Origin: Cenococcum geophilum 1.58
Lineage: Eukaryota > Ascomycota > Dothideomycetes > Gloniales > Gloniaceae
NCBI GenBank assembly: GCA_001692895.1
Contig: KV748267.1
Coordinates: 186,001-250,000 of the forward strand
Direction: 5' to 3'
Length of the DNA stretch: 64,000 nucleotides
Below the pieces are notes generated by a model. It ran no database searches. It was not told the origin of the DNA and was given only the letters and a program-made list of their open reading frames with translations. Below, piece by piece: positions 1 to 10,084 of this stretch. How positions within the stretch are numbered: the stretch's first letter is position 1; each line of letters starts with the position of its first letter. A program made the position numbers and the translations under genes.

Positions 1-2460
1 CTAGTAGTCCTAAATAGCTATTAATCTAGTACATTTATAGAACGTCCTAGGTATACTTAGCGCTAATATCTTATAGCTATCTACCAGCTTAAAATTAGGT
101 TACTTCATCAACTACGTATAGTAGGGGGGAGCCGCTAATATACATAATGTCGACGATAATATTGTAATTAAAATTAACGTTATCTTATAAGGTAAAGCGA
201 AATCTACTTAGAAATCTACTAAACTTCTAGTAGTAGTAGCAGAGTCTAGTTAGCTCTTTAATAGCAGATCTATTAATATTATAGCCATGGCCAGTTTTAT
301 TAAAAAGCTTTTATAGTTTATTAACTAACAGGTAACCAAATTAACGGTGTAGATATTATAGCTTTATATTAGTTAAGTAGTAAGGGTTCGCCTTAAAAGA
401 CTTAACTAAATAGGACTATAAAGAGAAGCTCTATATAAGAAACGGGTAGCCAAATCGTCTAACTACTAGCACCTTTTTAGTGCGAGTAATAATAACGTCC
501 TTTAGGTTATCGTATTTAATATAGAGTCTATCTATATCTGCTTTAATGATATAGAATTATACCTTACCTATAGGGCTGTTAATATCTATAGTTTTAATAG
601 ACGTAGAGGCTCTAATCCCAAATTAGATAGTTACTTGGCCCTTAGTTAACGTGTTAAGACTTATAGACTTATCTACGGCCTATAGGGCTTAGAATTAGCC
701 GTAGCTAGCTATAGACTTACGCGAAGCACCTATATTAATTATAATTCCTATAAAGACCGTCGAGGTGTATTATAACGCTATAGTTATGGCCGTATTATAG
801 GCGAATGAGTTAGTCTCCGTATAGGGTTCTATAGCAAACCCCGTGGTAAGTTCTAAAGCCGTAAGCAGGTATATATAAGCCTTATTAGCTAGCTCTACAC
901 TTATAGAGGTTGCTTTCTCTATAGTAAGTGTTCTAAAGGTGGTAATATAGGCAGAACTATTATTAGGTTCTCCAGCATCGCTCCTAGAGTTATTAGCGTC
1001 TTATATATAGGCTTTAAAGTCTAAATCTTTATCTTTATCTCTTTTATAAGCAGCAACGTATTACTTAAAGTGGTTATCAAAGTTACCCTTATTACGGCCC
1101 TTAATATTAATAAAGCGTCTCCTATAGTCGTCTCTAGACCAACTACGCTCCTCTTCTATATATTTCTAAGAATGGCAGTTCTCCTTCTTGCAGACGTAGC
1201 ACTTAGCCTTTAGTCTGTTATTAGTTCTATAAGAGCGATTGCTACCATAGTAATTAGTGTTTCGGTCTTAACTCTAGTCGTTTTAATAGTAGCGTTAATC
1301 CGTAAAAAAGGCTTAGTAAGACGGTCTTATTAAGGCCTATAAGGGGTGTTCTTTTTCCTACGCGATAATAGAGGATTATAGCTTGCTGATTAACTAAGAG
1401 AGGTCTTTTAAAGGGTTAGAGATAGCAATACGGCATGCTAGCACTCCCTAATAAGTAGTAACTAATTTATTTATAAGAATGCGGTTTATATAAAAGTCTA
1501 GGTATAATCTATAACGTTGCTTTAGCAGTTTGTCTATAAGCAGTTAAAAGTTTTAATAGATTAACTTATTAGGGTTCTCGTCTATAACTTCTTAGAGGGT
1601 TATACTATTCCACTTTATAAGGTTCTTACGGTAGTATTCTGGCCCTTTAAAGAACTATTATATATAGTTGTAGGCTTTAGTAAAAGGTCTTAACTTAAGG
1701 TCGCTATTATAGTAGTAGTCCTAAGTAAGCCCTATTAGCATGCTAGGGAATACCACTGCGTAGCCTTTTAGTAGTAAGCCAGATCTCTTACAGATATTAT
1801 AGAAGATAGTTAACTTAAAGTTAAAGCTGTCACTAACTCTATCGTACTTTTAGTCGTCTATATAGATCTTTACAATTATAGCTACCTCCTTATTATATCT
1901 AGGTCCTTACCTAGGTCCTTACTCTATACTAGGCACGGCTAGTTTAGGTAGTATATATATATATAGCTGCTGCGGTTACTGCGGCTGCTATAGTTACTAC
2001 TTTTTTGGCTATAGTAATTGGTTAATAAGGGTGTGTATTTACCTATAGTTAGAGGTAGGCTAAATAGGGGTAGGCTAAATAGCAAACTAAATAGTAGGCT
2101 AAATAACAGGCGTTGGAGGTAGTAGGGGTAGTAGAGGCGTAGATATAGGTGTTTGCGTACTAAACCTAGGTGGTATTACAACTATAGCTATAGGCTAAGA
2201 CGGTAGACCGTTACAAGTACAATTTAACCTATTTTGTAGTACTCTCGTAGCCAGTGGTTCTGCTAACTCTTTAATAGTTGCCACAATCTCCCTATCCGTC
2301 TATTAATATAGTTCTTCTTATTATACAACTTTAAATAGTAGCTTAGATATAGTAACTCTGCTGTTGTATTTACCTACATAAACACCTCTTTTAAGGAGAT
2401 GTCTTCGCAGTTTAGATCTAATATCTATGCGTATCTTCTTAAAGCTCTCCACTATAAATC
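1..2460 (-). pseudogene. RIP-degraded Ty1/copia gag-pol remnant, truncated by window edge
   Basis: Read on the minus strand, the stretch keeps recognisable copia landmarks in order. There is a Gag-like region (about 1860-1500, with KLTIFYNICKRSG and a FFKGPEY motif), then a zinc-knuckle remnant KCYVCKKENCHS (about 1200-1160) followed by basic sequence. A degenerate integrase HHCC region lies at about 450-230 (YLTNIKL, FGYLLVNKL, ELTRLCYYC). Stops fall where Trp or Gln is expected, as RIP produces. The reverse transcriptase half lies beyond the left edge. No LTR was found on the right, so the 5' boundary is unresolved. Family assignment is confident; domain edges are approximate. Confidence 0.75.
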
Positions 2461-2708
2461 CCTCAAACTGCTCTTAAAAGATGGCCTATAAGTCATTATC
2501 TATAAGGTCTTGTGTCTTATATAGATATATTATTGTTTCTACACACTCTATTAGTTCATCCTTTATAGCCTTATCTATATTAATTCCGTATCCGTATTTA
2601 CTAGCCCTTACAGCCCATTCTTTTTCCGTTAGTACTATAGTTATAGGTATAAGGGTAGGTGTAAGGGTAGATATAAGGTTAAGGTTAAGGTTGAGGGTAT
2701 AGAGGTAA

Positions 2709-2990
2709 GGGTATATGCGTATCCCCTTAACAAATCTATAGCTTTTAAGAACTAAAGACGATTCTTAGCAAAGATATAATCCTCTAGGCGATCTTACGCG
2801 TTAGTGGTTAAGCCAATACGGGGTATTAAGCTTTAAGGGTGGTGTCTTCCGGGTATATACGTGTCCTATTAACAAATCTATAGTTTTTAAAGAACTAAAG
2901 ACGATTCTTAGTAAAGATATAAGCCTTTAGGCGATCGAACGCGTTAGTAGTTAAGCTAATACGTAGTCTCGAGCTTTAAAGGTAATATAG
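2709..2990. repeat. Two-copy tandem repeat, 142-bp period
   Basis: The segment starting at 2709 (gggtatatgcgt, then aacaaatctatag) recurs at 2851 (gggtatatacgtg, then aacaaatctatag). Similarity runs about 120-140 bp with mostly transition differences. It lies just upstream of the copia Gag remnant, where a retroelement leader or LTR would be expected, but no TG...CA ends were identified. Function unknown. Confidence 0.7.
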
Positions 2991-4289
2991 CTCTCTCCTT
3001 TAACTAAAATAGGGCGATAACTCTGCGATTATTAAATACTAGGTAAGTAGTGCTATTTCTTAAGCTTTGCTATTACGTATTTCCTAATCTATACGTCTAC
3101 TAATTAGTGTTAGTATACTCGCATTATCAACGTACACGAATATCACTTATAGTGGTACGTATGCGGTGTTAAAGTTGGTAGTTGTTAATTGTCTAGAAAT
3201 AGGGGTTTGCTCCAAGGTCGGATTAGCTAGCCTTGCTTTATGGTCTTGTGACCACGTCACATAACTAATATTCCGACAGTAAGCTTTATATAAAAAATGC
3301 GCATAACTAAATCGGGCCTATTTATAGTAGTTTACCTAGGTAGTAGCTTATATAAAACATTAGATATAGGTAGTTGGTCGCATTTTATCTAAAACTTAGT
3401 ACCTAAGTTAGACGAGTCGACTTTAAAAAGTAGCTCTACGTTTTTTTACCTATAATTTTAATAACTTACTTTTATACTATAGGGTTTTTATATAAATATT
3501 TTTAAAAAGTAGCTTTAGTTATATAATTGATTAGATTTCTAAAAAATACGTTATTTAAGGTAGAGGTAGGGCATTAAAAAAGGTTAAAAAATTTTTTTGT
3601 CTTAAAACAACCCCCATACCTTTTCGTACTAAAGGCCCTTAGATAGTAAATAAGATAGTGCTTTTAAGTACAGGGGTTATATAACGCTAGTAAGGGTTAA
3701 ATAAAGCTATACTAGTTAAGTACTAGCGAGATTTACTGTCTTGTTTGCCGTTTAAGTCGCTTACTAAGATAATAATTCAGGCCTTTACTTCTTACTAAGC
3801 AATACCGAGTTTTATTACCTGACGATCGGCCTTAGTTAACAATCGCTTTTCCCAACAAATAACTTAATAACTACAAGCAATATTAATAAAAAAATTTATA
3901 TTTACTTATTTTATAGCTCTAGTAATTAAGGTATAAAGTTATTTTTTAAATAATATATTTTTAGCGTAAGATATTAATTTTTTATATAAATATAAAGTTC
4001 TTAAAAAGAGTAAATAATATACTTTTTTATATTAAAACATACTTTAAAGCCCTATAAAAACTATATACTTTAGTTTAATAGTAGTATTATTTCATTGTTT
4101 TATAATTATTGTTTAAAATGCTTTTTTTTTATTAAAAATAGCGCCTAGCTTACGAATTATGGGAAAATTAATAATATTTTTAGTTGTTTTATTTAATACT
4201 ATTAATATTAGCTAATAATAGAGTAAAATTAATATCTTTTTAAAAGTAAATATATTATTTTTAAATACTTTACTTTTATATAGAAAATT
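2991..4289. other. AT-rich RIPed sequence without a recognisable gene
   Basis: Both strands are dense in TAG/TAA and no conserved protein motif is readable. One piece (about 3345-3395, containing attagatataggtagttggt) resembles two copies at about 10355-10405 and 10540-10590, so part of this stretch is a dispersed repeat. Confidence 0.7.
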
Positions 4290-4986
4290 AATATCTTATA
4301 CTAGGCCGTCGAAAACGGATTCTGCACCTGTACGTGGTAACGGCTACAAACCTAGGTCTTCGAAGTTCAGACCCAGAGCCAACGCAAAGACGTTACACAG
4401 CGCGTACAAGTAGGACCTGGTGGTTGTGTGCGTCGTGGGGCGTAGTAAAAAGTTTTCATATAGGATGGTGAGATCTCGAAAACCACTACTAATGGTACCC
4501 CTTCACAATACAGCTACTAGTTCTCCTACTAAGCACCTGTGTAATCTAACGTGGATGAACAGCTTTTAAAAGCATCCCCTAGCCCCCAATGGAAAGCATT
4601 AACGACCTTACATTAATAGACGAATGAGCGTACGAGCGAATGAACGAACGAGCAAATATACGGCCCCTCCTAACCCCCAGGGCAGTCGCCCGCGGAGCAT
4701 GCGGTCACTCGCCGTTTTTAACTACCAAATACTACCTAGCAGCTTGGATTGCGACCCACGGTTTTCCCTNTCTCCTTTNNACGGAGTNGTGACCCTTAGA
4801 GAGGGCCTAGCTNGGGCCTANGNANAAAAGATACCNAAATAACACAATATCCCGCTCGCTTATTAGTATTACGGTGGTTAGAACGGATGAATCCCCCTTA
4901 CGCCTTCGATGGCTCTAGGGGGGGGGAGGTAAGGCGTATATGGCAGTGGTCTATATAAGAGATAGCGTATAGGGGATGGGCAAGAT
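4290..4986. other. GC-mixed stretch with ambiguous bases, no gene recognised
   Basis: Base composition rises towards that of genic DNA from about 4300. A short near-repeat of gaacgaacgagc type lies at 4621-4655, and undetermined bases cluster between 4770 and 4835. No reading frame with recognisable protein similarity was found. The undetermined bases suggest a collapsed or poorly polished repeat. Confidence 0.5.
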
Positions 4987-5262
4987 ATGGGACATAAAGA
5001 GATAATAAGACACAGCAATCGATTAGCAAGGCCTAGCTGGGACGTAGTGAACCCTAGCTTTAATAAGCTAGAGAAGGAAGCAGTAGTTCCCAAGGAGTTT
5101 AAAATATCTAAGGAGGAGGACGTGCAGTAGGCCCGCAGGGCCGCTGCTACGTGTAAACATGGCAAATCGGGGTTTTTCATCCTACTGAGGCTGCTCATAG
5201 GGTTTTTCCTCCCCCAACTGCAGGGTTTTCTTTATGTAAATTACAAGTTTTCCCCCCTGTGA
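4987..5262 (+). pseudogene. Short ORF of unknown function with one internal stop
   Basis: From ATG at 4987 the frame reads 91 codons to TGA at 5260-5262 with a single TAG at 5128-5130. The translation looks protein-like before the stop (MGHKEIIRHSNRLARPSWD, then NKLEKEAVVPKEFKISKEED) and continues in frame after it (ARRAAATCKHGKSG). TAG is what RIP makes of TGG, so this is probably a single-hit pseudogene or the remnant of a longer gene whose upstream part is lost. I do not recognise the family. It lies about 360 bp upstream of the gasdermin-like gene on the same strand. Confidence 0.45.
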
Positions 5263-5623
5263 CGGAGTAGTCTGCGTGGGCCAAGATAGGATCCGTATCA
5301 GACGTTAATCAAAGAACTACTACTACTAATATCTTATACTAAAGGGGGTTTTTTTTAAAAAAAAAAACTTAATATACTAATTCCTTAAGCTATAAAATAA
5401 ATAAGTATAAAATTTTATACTAATACGCCTTGCGGTTATTAAGTTATTTATACTTAAAGATGCCTAAAAATCACAATTTTGTATGGGGAAAAGCGATCGT
5501 TAGCCGAGGCCGATCGTCAGGTGATAAAACACGGTAAATTCCCCATAAAATTTTCTGCCCAGCACCAAGGAGCAGTTTCCATATCATTCATCTATCAAAT
5601 ATCCGATTATATAATTCAACAAT
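5263..5623. promoter_or_regulatory. Upstream region of the gasdermin-like gene
   Basis: The 360-bp gap contains an AT-rich block with homopolymer T and A runs around 5346-5370, then GC-normal sequence into the start codon. It presumably holds the promoter and 5' UTR of the gene at 5624. No specific TATA box or binding site can be asserted. The context aacaatATGGCATC is a reasonable fungal start context. Confidence 0.4.
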
Positions 5624-6469
5624 ATGGCATCAACCGACAACGGCGTTCTCACATACCACGTCGTTCCTCGCTTCGACATCGCTGCCAAAGGCGGTCCTCT
5701 TGCGCTCGGCATCATTGTCACCGACCTCAAGCGCCTCATCCCCCTCAACCGCAAAAGCCTCGCCGAAGTTCCTGAGGAATTGATGTACGAGCCCGTGACC
5801 CAGACTGACTTTAGAGATACCCTTGCTAAGGCCCGCGAAGCGAACGTTAATGCCTGGGTCAAAGCCGTCGGGGTTCCAGTCGGTGGCAAGGCTGGCGTCG
5901 GGGGATCCAAAGACGTTGAGTCGACCGTGTCATGCGAGTCCGTCGTGACGACGTACTTTGATCCGGACCCAATGGGCGTATATGTCGCCAAGAGTCTCAA
6001 GGCGGATTCGATCCAGTCGTGGCTCGAGGCAGCGAAGCAACGCACAGCGGATTTGTACTTGGTGACTGGCCTCAAGGTCGCCAAGAAGCTGAGGTTCAAC
6101 AAGGATAGTAATGCAGAGGCTCACGCTGGGGCGGAGGCGTCTGCACAGGAGTCGTACACCAATGCTGTAGAAGCCGGGCTCGTGGGTAATGTGGCGGGTT
6201 CGAACACACACAAGCTAGAGTTTGGAGTGGATGATATCGTACTCGGCTACAGGGTGAATAAGTACCAATGCAAGCGAGTGTGGTTCAGCGAGAACTGGAA
6301 TACCAAGGACAAGGGGCTTCTGGATGGGAACATGCAAGGCGACGAGGAGGATGCATCACAAGAGCCGGAAACGAAATTCGAGTTAGTGCCCATTTCAGAG
6401 GTTGTTATCGCGGAGAAGCACGCCATTGATGCCGGAGAGATCGAATGCTGGCTTCCTCCTATCGTTTGA
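5624..6469 (+). CDS. Gasdermin-like pore-forming protein (HET-Q1/RCD-1 type)
   Basis: An intact, intronless 281-residue ORF. The pattern fits a fungal gasdermin: a compact beta-rich protein without signal peptide. It has alternating small/polar stretches that could form membrane-inserting hairpins (about 77-112, rich in Gly/Val/Ser/Thr, and 143-192). A strand-helix-strand passage carries LYLVTGLKVAKKLRF (144-158), and a late strand reads DDIVLGYRVNKYQCK (203-217). Length is close to the about 280 residues known for Podospora HET-Q1. The last 45 or so residues (acidic linker 238-250, then FELVPISEVVIAEKHAI) would be the short inhibitory tail that a protease removes. The neighbour, convergent with 55 bp between stop codons, is a subtilisin-like protease; this is the known het-Q1/het-Q2 pairing. 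Fold assignment is from pattern recognition only; the gene pairing raises confidence. Confidence 0.7.
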   Translation: MASTDNGVLTYHVVPRFDIAAKGGPLALGIIVTDLKRLIPLNRKSLAEVPEELMYEPVTQTDFRDTLAKAREANVNAWVKAVGVPVGGKAGVGGSKDVESTVSCESVVTTYFDPDPMGVYVAKSLKADSIQSWLEAAKQRTADLYLVTGLKVAKKLRFNKDSNAEAHAGAEASAQESYTNAVEAGLVGNVAGSNTHKLEFGVDDIVLGYRVNKYQCKRVWFSENWNTKDKGLLDGNMQGDEEDASQEPETKFELVPISEVVIAEKHAIDAGEIECWLPPIV

Positions 6470-6524
6470 ACATGGCATTGCGTTATGTCGTTTGTAGTCA
6501 TAATATCCTTTTCATTGTTCTTTT

Positions 6525-9500
6525 CTAATCTCCAAGTATTGCAACTCGGCGTAGCTTTTTGCAGACATTCTCAGCAGTATTCCCCGGACTCCACAGATCG
6601 TTTATCCAAGGCATGATGTTATGATAAATGCTGTTATCACTATTGGCCGTCATGTGGTAGCGGAACAAACCACTCATAGACTTATATGTAGTGAACAAAT
6701 CCATGGTCTCCGGCATCATGCATCTTGTGAATTCCAACACATTCGCAGCGATCGCAGCCGCAATCGGCGACGCAAACGATGTCCCGGATATCGAAATCTT
6801 CTTTCCGTCCCAATGTGATTCAATTTCATGTCCGAGAACAGCAAAGTTGTGCTCCATTTCGAGGGGTGTCGGGTTCATGCCAGGAACGTCTGTTGCAAAC
6901 TCGTTCATTGCGTGAATACAGAACACACCAGGCTGGGTAGCGGGCCACGAGCGCGAGCCGTTACCACCTGTATTCGACGCGGCGGCAAATACAAGTTTTC
7001 TCGCACCAACAAGGCGGGCGATCTGGTCATCGAGCTCCTGTATATGCGTCACACGAAGGCCGAAAGACATATTAATAATGTCGGCATGCTCGCCTGCCCA
7101 CTTCAGTGCCTGCCAAAGTTTGATCAGTCCATTAGAATACATGTTGCCCAAGGAAGACGCCGAGCATCTAGGAGCCTCACCTTAACTAGCTGAGTAATGT
7201 TCGTGGTCTTCAGGGATCTCGTATTAGTTATTTTGGCAACGACAATCTCGGCTCGCGGCGCGAATCTAAGTAGGATTCGAGCTACGTGGGTGCCGTGGCC
7301 GTGATGGTCTTCCCAATCATCTGGATCGGGCTCTGGATCTGGATCTTCAAGACCAGAAAGGTCGATAGGTTGAAAGAAATTTCTTTTCTCTTTAATTCTT
7401 CCCTGATCCACGAATTGCAGTAATTCGGTGTCTTCCCCGTCTTGGTCATCTTGAAAAAATCCAGTGTCAATTATAGCAATCCGAACTTTTTTTCCGCTTG
7501 CGTCCCCGCCCGTCGACTCCGGTAGTTCCTCGATATGGGATCTCAAGAATGTTTTCATCTTGGTAGTAAACATGTTTTCGCTTGTGGAACGGTCGGGGTT
7601 TTTTTCTTCGATCTTTTCGCTATGCTTGTCATCCCCGGAAGACCAGAGCTCATACTCTGATATGGTAAATGGTCGAGCCCCCATCCCCGAAGGAGAACCT
7701 ATTCCAGCGGTGAAGCTGTCACCAATTCCTTGAATTTGATGATCTCGGGACCCCCAGACCTTGATATTTTTCTTAAGCGGAAGAACGATGTTCTGAAGGA
7801 TGACTGATTGTGCCCTTAACTTCTCGTCTGGAGTCCGCTGTGCCTCGGTGTTGTAGTTTTGCAAATAAAAGAGGCAACCTTCAATGGCTTTTCGGTACGA
7901 CTCCATTAGCTTGTCTCGAAAGAATCTCATCTTGAGCTCGTCAAATAGCATATCGTACCATTCTTCGGATTTAAGCTCTCCGGAAAATCTACCGTCACTC
8001 TCTCCTTTTGCAAGTTCTACCAATAACTGTGCGAGCGATAGGAAAAACCTAGGGCAAATTTCCGTTTCGCAGTATTCTGGATATACTTCCGGGAAGCTGA
8101 TACGATCTCTCCAGTCCTTCCTAAGAACGCACGAGACGTATGTTTCATAAAGCATCTCGATTGGCCTGGTTTCAGGTGCTTGCACTATGTACAGCAAACT
8201 AGCACTCCATTCTTGGTGGATCCAAGGTCCTGGGTACAATTGATGCAATGATGAAGCTAGTCGAAAGGCTAAACGGAACTTTCTAAGTATGTCTTCTGGG
8301 TCAGTTGTTTGTAAATGGTTCTCTTGAAGCAGAGTCTCTAGTTTGACATCTGTTTTGAGTTCTTCAAAACTTGATAGAGATCTAGAAGATTGTTCTCCGG
8401 GTGATTGATCATCGAGAGAGTTCAACGTATCCCAGGATTTATCTTTATTAAACGATAAGCGTAACGGTGTACGGCGCCTACAATGCAATGGGAATTTGCT
8501 GCATATATCAACCGGTTTCCTATTTGCGAACTCCGGTGGTTCAGACCTAAGTCGACGGTCAGCAGGACTCAAGTATAGAGAAGAGATCGGTTACAAACCT
8601 TTCCAGGGTGCATGTTGTTTTGTGCCACTTTTCCGTCTCATTTTGGGATGTACTACCACAGCAGCAAGACAGAAACAAGTTAAATACGATATCGTTTTTG
8701 GGTGAACTTTCGATGTCGTTTTTGGACGAACTCTTGATATCTTTCTTGGAAGGGCGCTTGATATCTTTTGTGGGAATTCTCTTAAAACCAGACAATTGAA
8801 GAAAAGCGTGGTGCTCTTTCGCAGGACACATCCGGTTTGCCAGGATGTCATATAGCAGCTCAGTAGGCATTTTCTCTTCATCGGTTTGTTCCTCACTGGA
8901 GTTATCGGACTCAGGCTCAAAGGAGGAGGGAAAGAAGTCTTTGTAGCGCCACTGCTCCTTGATCTTGTTCAAACCGGTCAGGCTAACAACTTGGGCCCGC
9001 AATTTATCCAGCGACGGAGGGACAAGCCATGAGCGGAGTTTTGGATCGGAACGTCCTTCCTTGAAGACGGAATCGGCAAACTGATTGAGTTTTTCGATGG
9101 GATCATTGGTATTAGTTGGAATCGAGGCTCTTGATGAATCTGTACCCGGTATCTAAATTCTTCAGTTAGCCACATGTTCATCCAATCACGCTCGAAGCGG
9201 ACATCACATGAGCGGAGTTTTGGATCGGAACGTCCTTCCTTGAAGACGGAATCGGCAAACTGATTGAGTTTTTCGATGGGATCATTGGTATTAGTTGGAA
9301 TCGAGGCTCTTGATGAATCTGTACCCGGTATCTAAATTCTTCAGTTAGCCACATGTTCATCCAATCACGCTCGAAGCGGACATCATACACGGGAACCATA
9401 TTCCGAAACTTCATCCTTCACTGCCCTTTCGATTATCAGCCAATCTGTATCCTTCGATTGGGCTGGCTGCGCATCAGCGGCCAGGTTCAATTGATTGTTA

Positions 9501-9676
9501 GTCCCCGTCGCTTCAGGCAACACGATTTCAAAGCAAAGGAAATCAAGGTCATTCTCCTCATTGATCGCATCATCGTCCAGATCATCAACTTCCCTCGAGT
9601 CTGGAAGTTTGGCTCGTCGCAGCTCGGGGTAGACTTGCCTATTTGCGAACTGAAGTAGCTCAAGCTCGGCTTTCAT
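6525..9676 (-). CDS. Subtilisin-like (S8) protease with NLR-type helical N-terminal domain (HET-Q2-like)
   Basis: Exons (minus strand): 9676-9389 (possibly extended upstream), then to 8599, 8546-7181, 7109-6525. Introns 7110-7180 (phase 0) and 8547-8598 (phase 2) have GT-AG ends and branch-like ctgat/ctgac. The catalytic triad is complete: Asp in IAIIDTGF (codon 7466-7468), His in HGHGTHVA (7295-7297), Ser in SGTSFASPIAA (6777-6779), with oxyanion Asn in AASNTGGN. The upstream about 550 residues are mainly helical. The passage LASSLHQLYPGPWIHQEWS resembles the fungal helical domain I know as DUF7580, found in NLR-like and HET-associated proteins. No signal peptide is evident, so it is likely cytosolic. 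A regulated subtilase beside a gasdermin suggests it cleaves and activates it. The N-terminal region contains a 179-bp duplication (9028-9385). The true first exon is uncertain. Confidence 0.75.
8688..8778. repeat. 24-bp minisatellite inside the protease gene
   Basis: Units begin at 8688, 8712, 8736 and 8760, each starting gatatc or gatgtc. In the minus-strand protein they encode 8-residue repeats of the form (S/T)-(P/S)-K-(N/K)-D-I-(E/K)-(S/R), between the N-terminal part and the helical domain. In-frame repeats of this kind commonly vary in copy number between isolates. Confidence 0.75.
9028..9385. repeat. Perfect 179-bp tandem duplication in the protease gene
   Basis: 9028-9206 and 9207-9385 read identical by eye. 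Each copy contains the same intron acceptor (minus strand, after gaatttag at 9153 and 9332). The donor gtatga at 9388 lies just outside the duplication. Splicing from 9388 to the distal acceptor at 9153 removes the extra copy and keeps frame (…EYGSR joined to IPGTDSSR…NQFADSVFKEG). Using the nearer acceptor shifts frame unless a further 65-bp GT-AG segment is spliced out. An assembly error is also possible. Confidence 0.85.
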
Positions 9677-10084
9677 GGCGGAATAGCTGTTGCATAACCT
9701 CTCTCCTAGAGTCCACGGATATGCAAAGCACAGTATATCTCAGTGGACATGCTGAATATGCCAGGGAATGATTCAAAGTTCGGGTAGTGAGGCTGGAGCT
9801 GAGGAGGACTGGCGAGTGTTGCGCTTCAATCCCTCCCGAGTTCGCCCTTTCCTGTGGATGCTGCGTGCTTATCAAAGAAGGCCCGAGCTGTCATTGTTTC
9901 GGCTAAGCGATTGGCTAGTCTTCGTTTCTCTCGCAAATCCTGCATTCGACGTGCAGCTTGCAGCCAAGCTTTTTAGTGAAAGCGGTGGCGGCAGGGTTAG
10001 AAGAGAGTACGCCGACGTTTTACCGTAGGTCGAGTTGAGTTGAAACTCTGCTGCGGGTCGGTGGCGGGGAAATGCGCCTCCATC
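9677..10084 (-). other. Probable 5' end of the protease gene and its promoter
   Basis: The minus-strand frame stays open above the ATG at 9676 (CNSYSA, and further FAYPWTLGERL) as far as a stop near 9745, so an upstream exon is likely. One candidate frame, starting at ATG 9945 (MQDLREKRRLANRLAETMTA), is protein-like but has no good donor before its stop. The gene start cannot be fixed from sequence alone. Confidence 0.4.

Noticed and set aside
2481..2702. 73-codon open frame on the plus strand
   Set aside because: It lies opposite and upstream of the copia remnant, is rich in low-complexity Arg/Val/Leu from a simple repeat (aaggttaagg), and has no protein-like pattern.
2641..2712. aagggtaggtgtaagggt repeats resembling telomeric DNA
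   Set aside because: The units are irregular and not TTAGGG-type arrays; there is no chromosome end here.
4878..5198. 106-codon minus-strand frame
   Set aside because: It is the shadow of the better plus-strand frame at 4987-5262, which has more protein-like sequence.
5584..6211. Minus-strand frames across the gasdermin-like gene
   Set aside because: They are antisense shadows of an intact, protein-like plus-strand gene, with no recognisable domain.
9178..9414. Frame starting MKFRNMVPVYDVRF as the start of the protease
   Set aside because: It uses the frame that becomes intron under the best splice model and leads to a stop at about 8978; the frame from 9676 joined to 9152 is more coherent.
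9768..10028. 86-codon plus-strand frame
   Set aside because: No domain, overlaps the likely 5' region of the protease gene on the other strand, and has no splice or start support.
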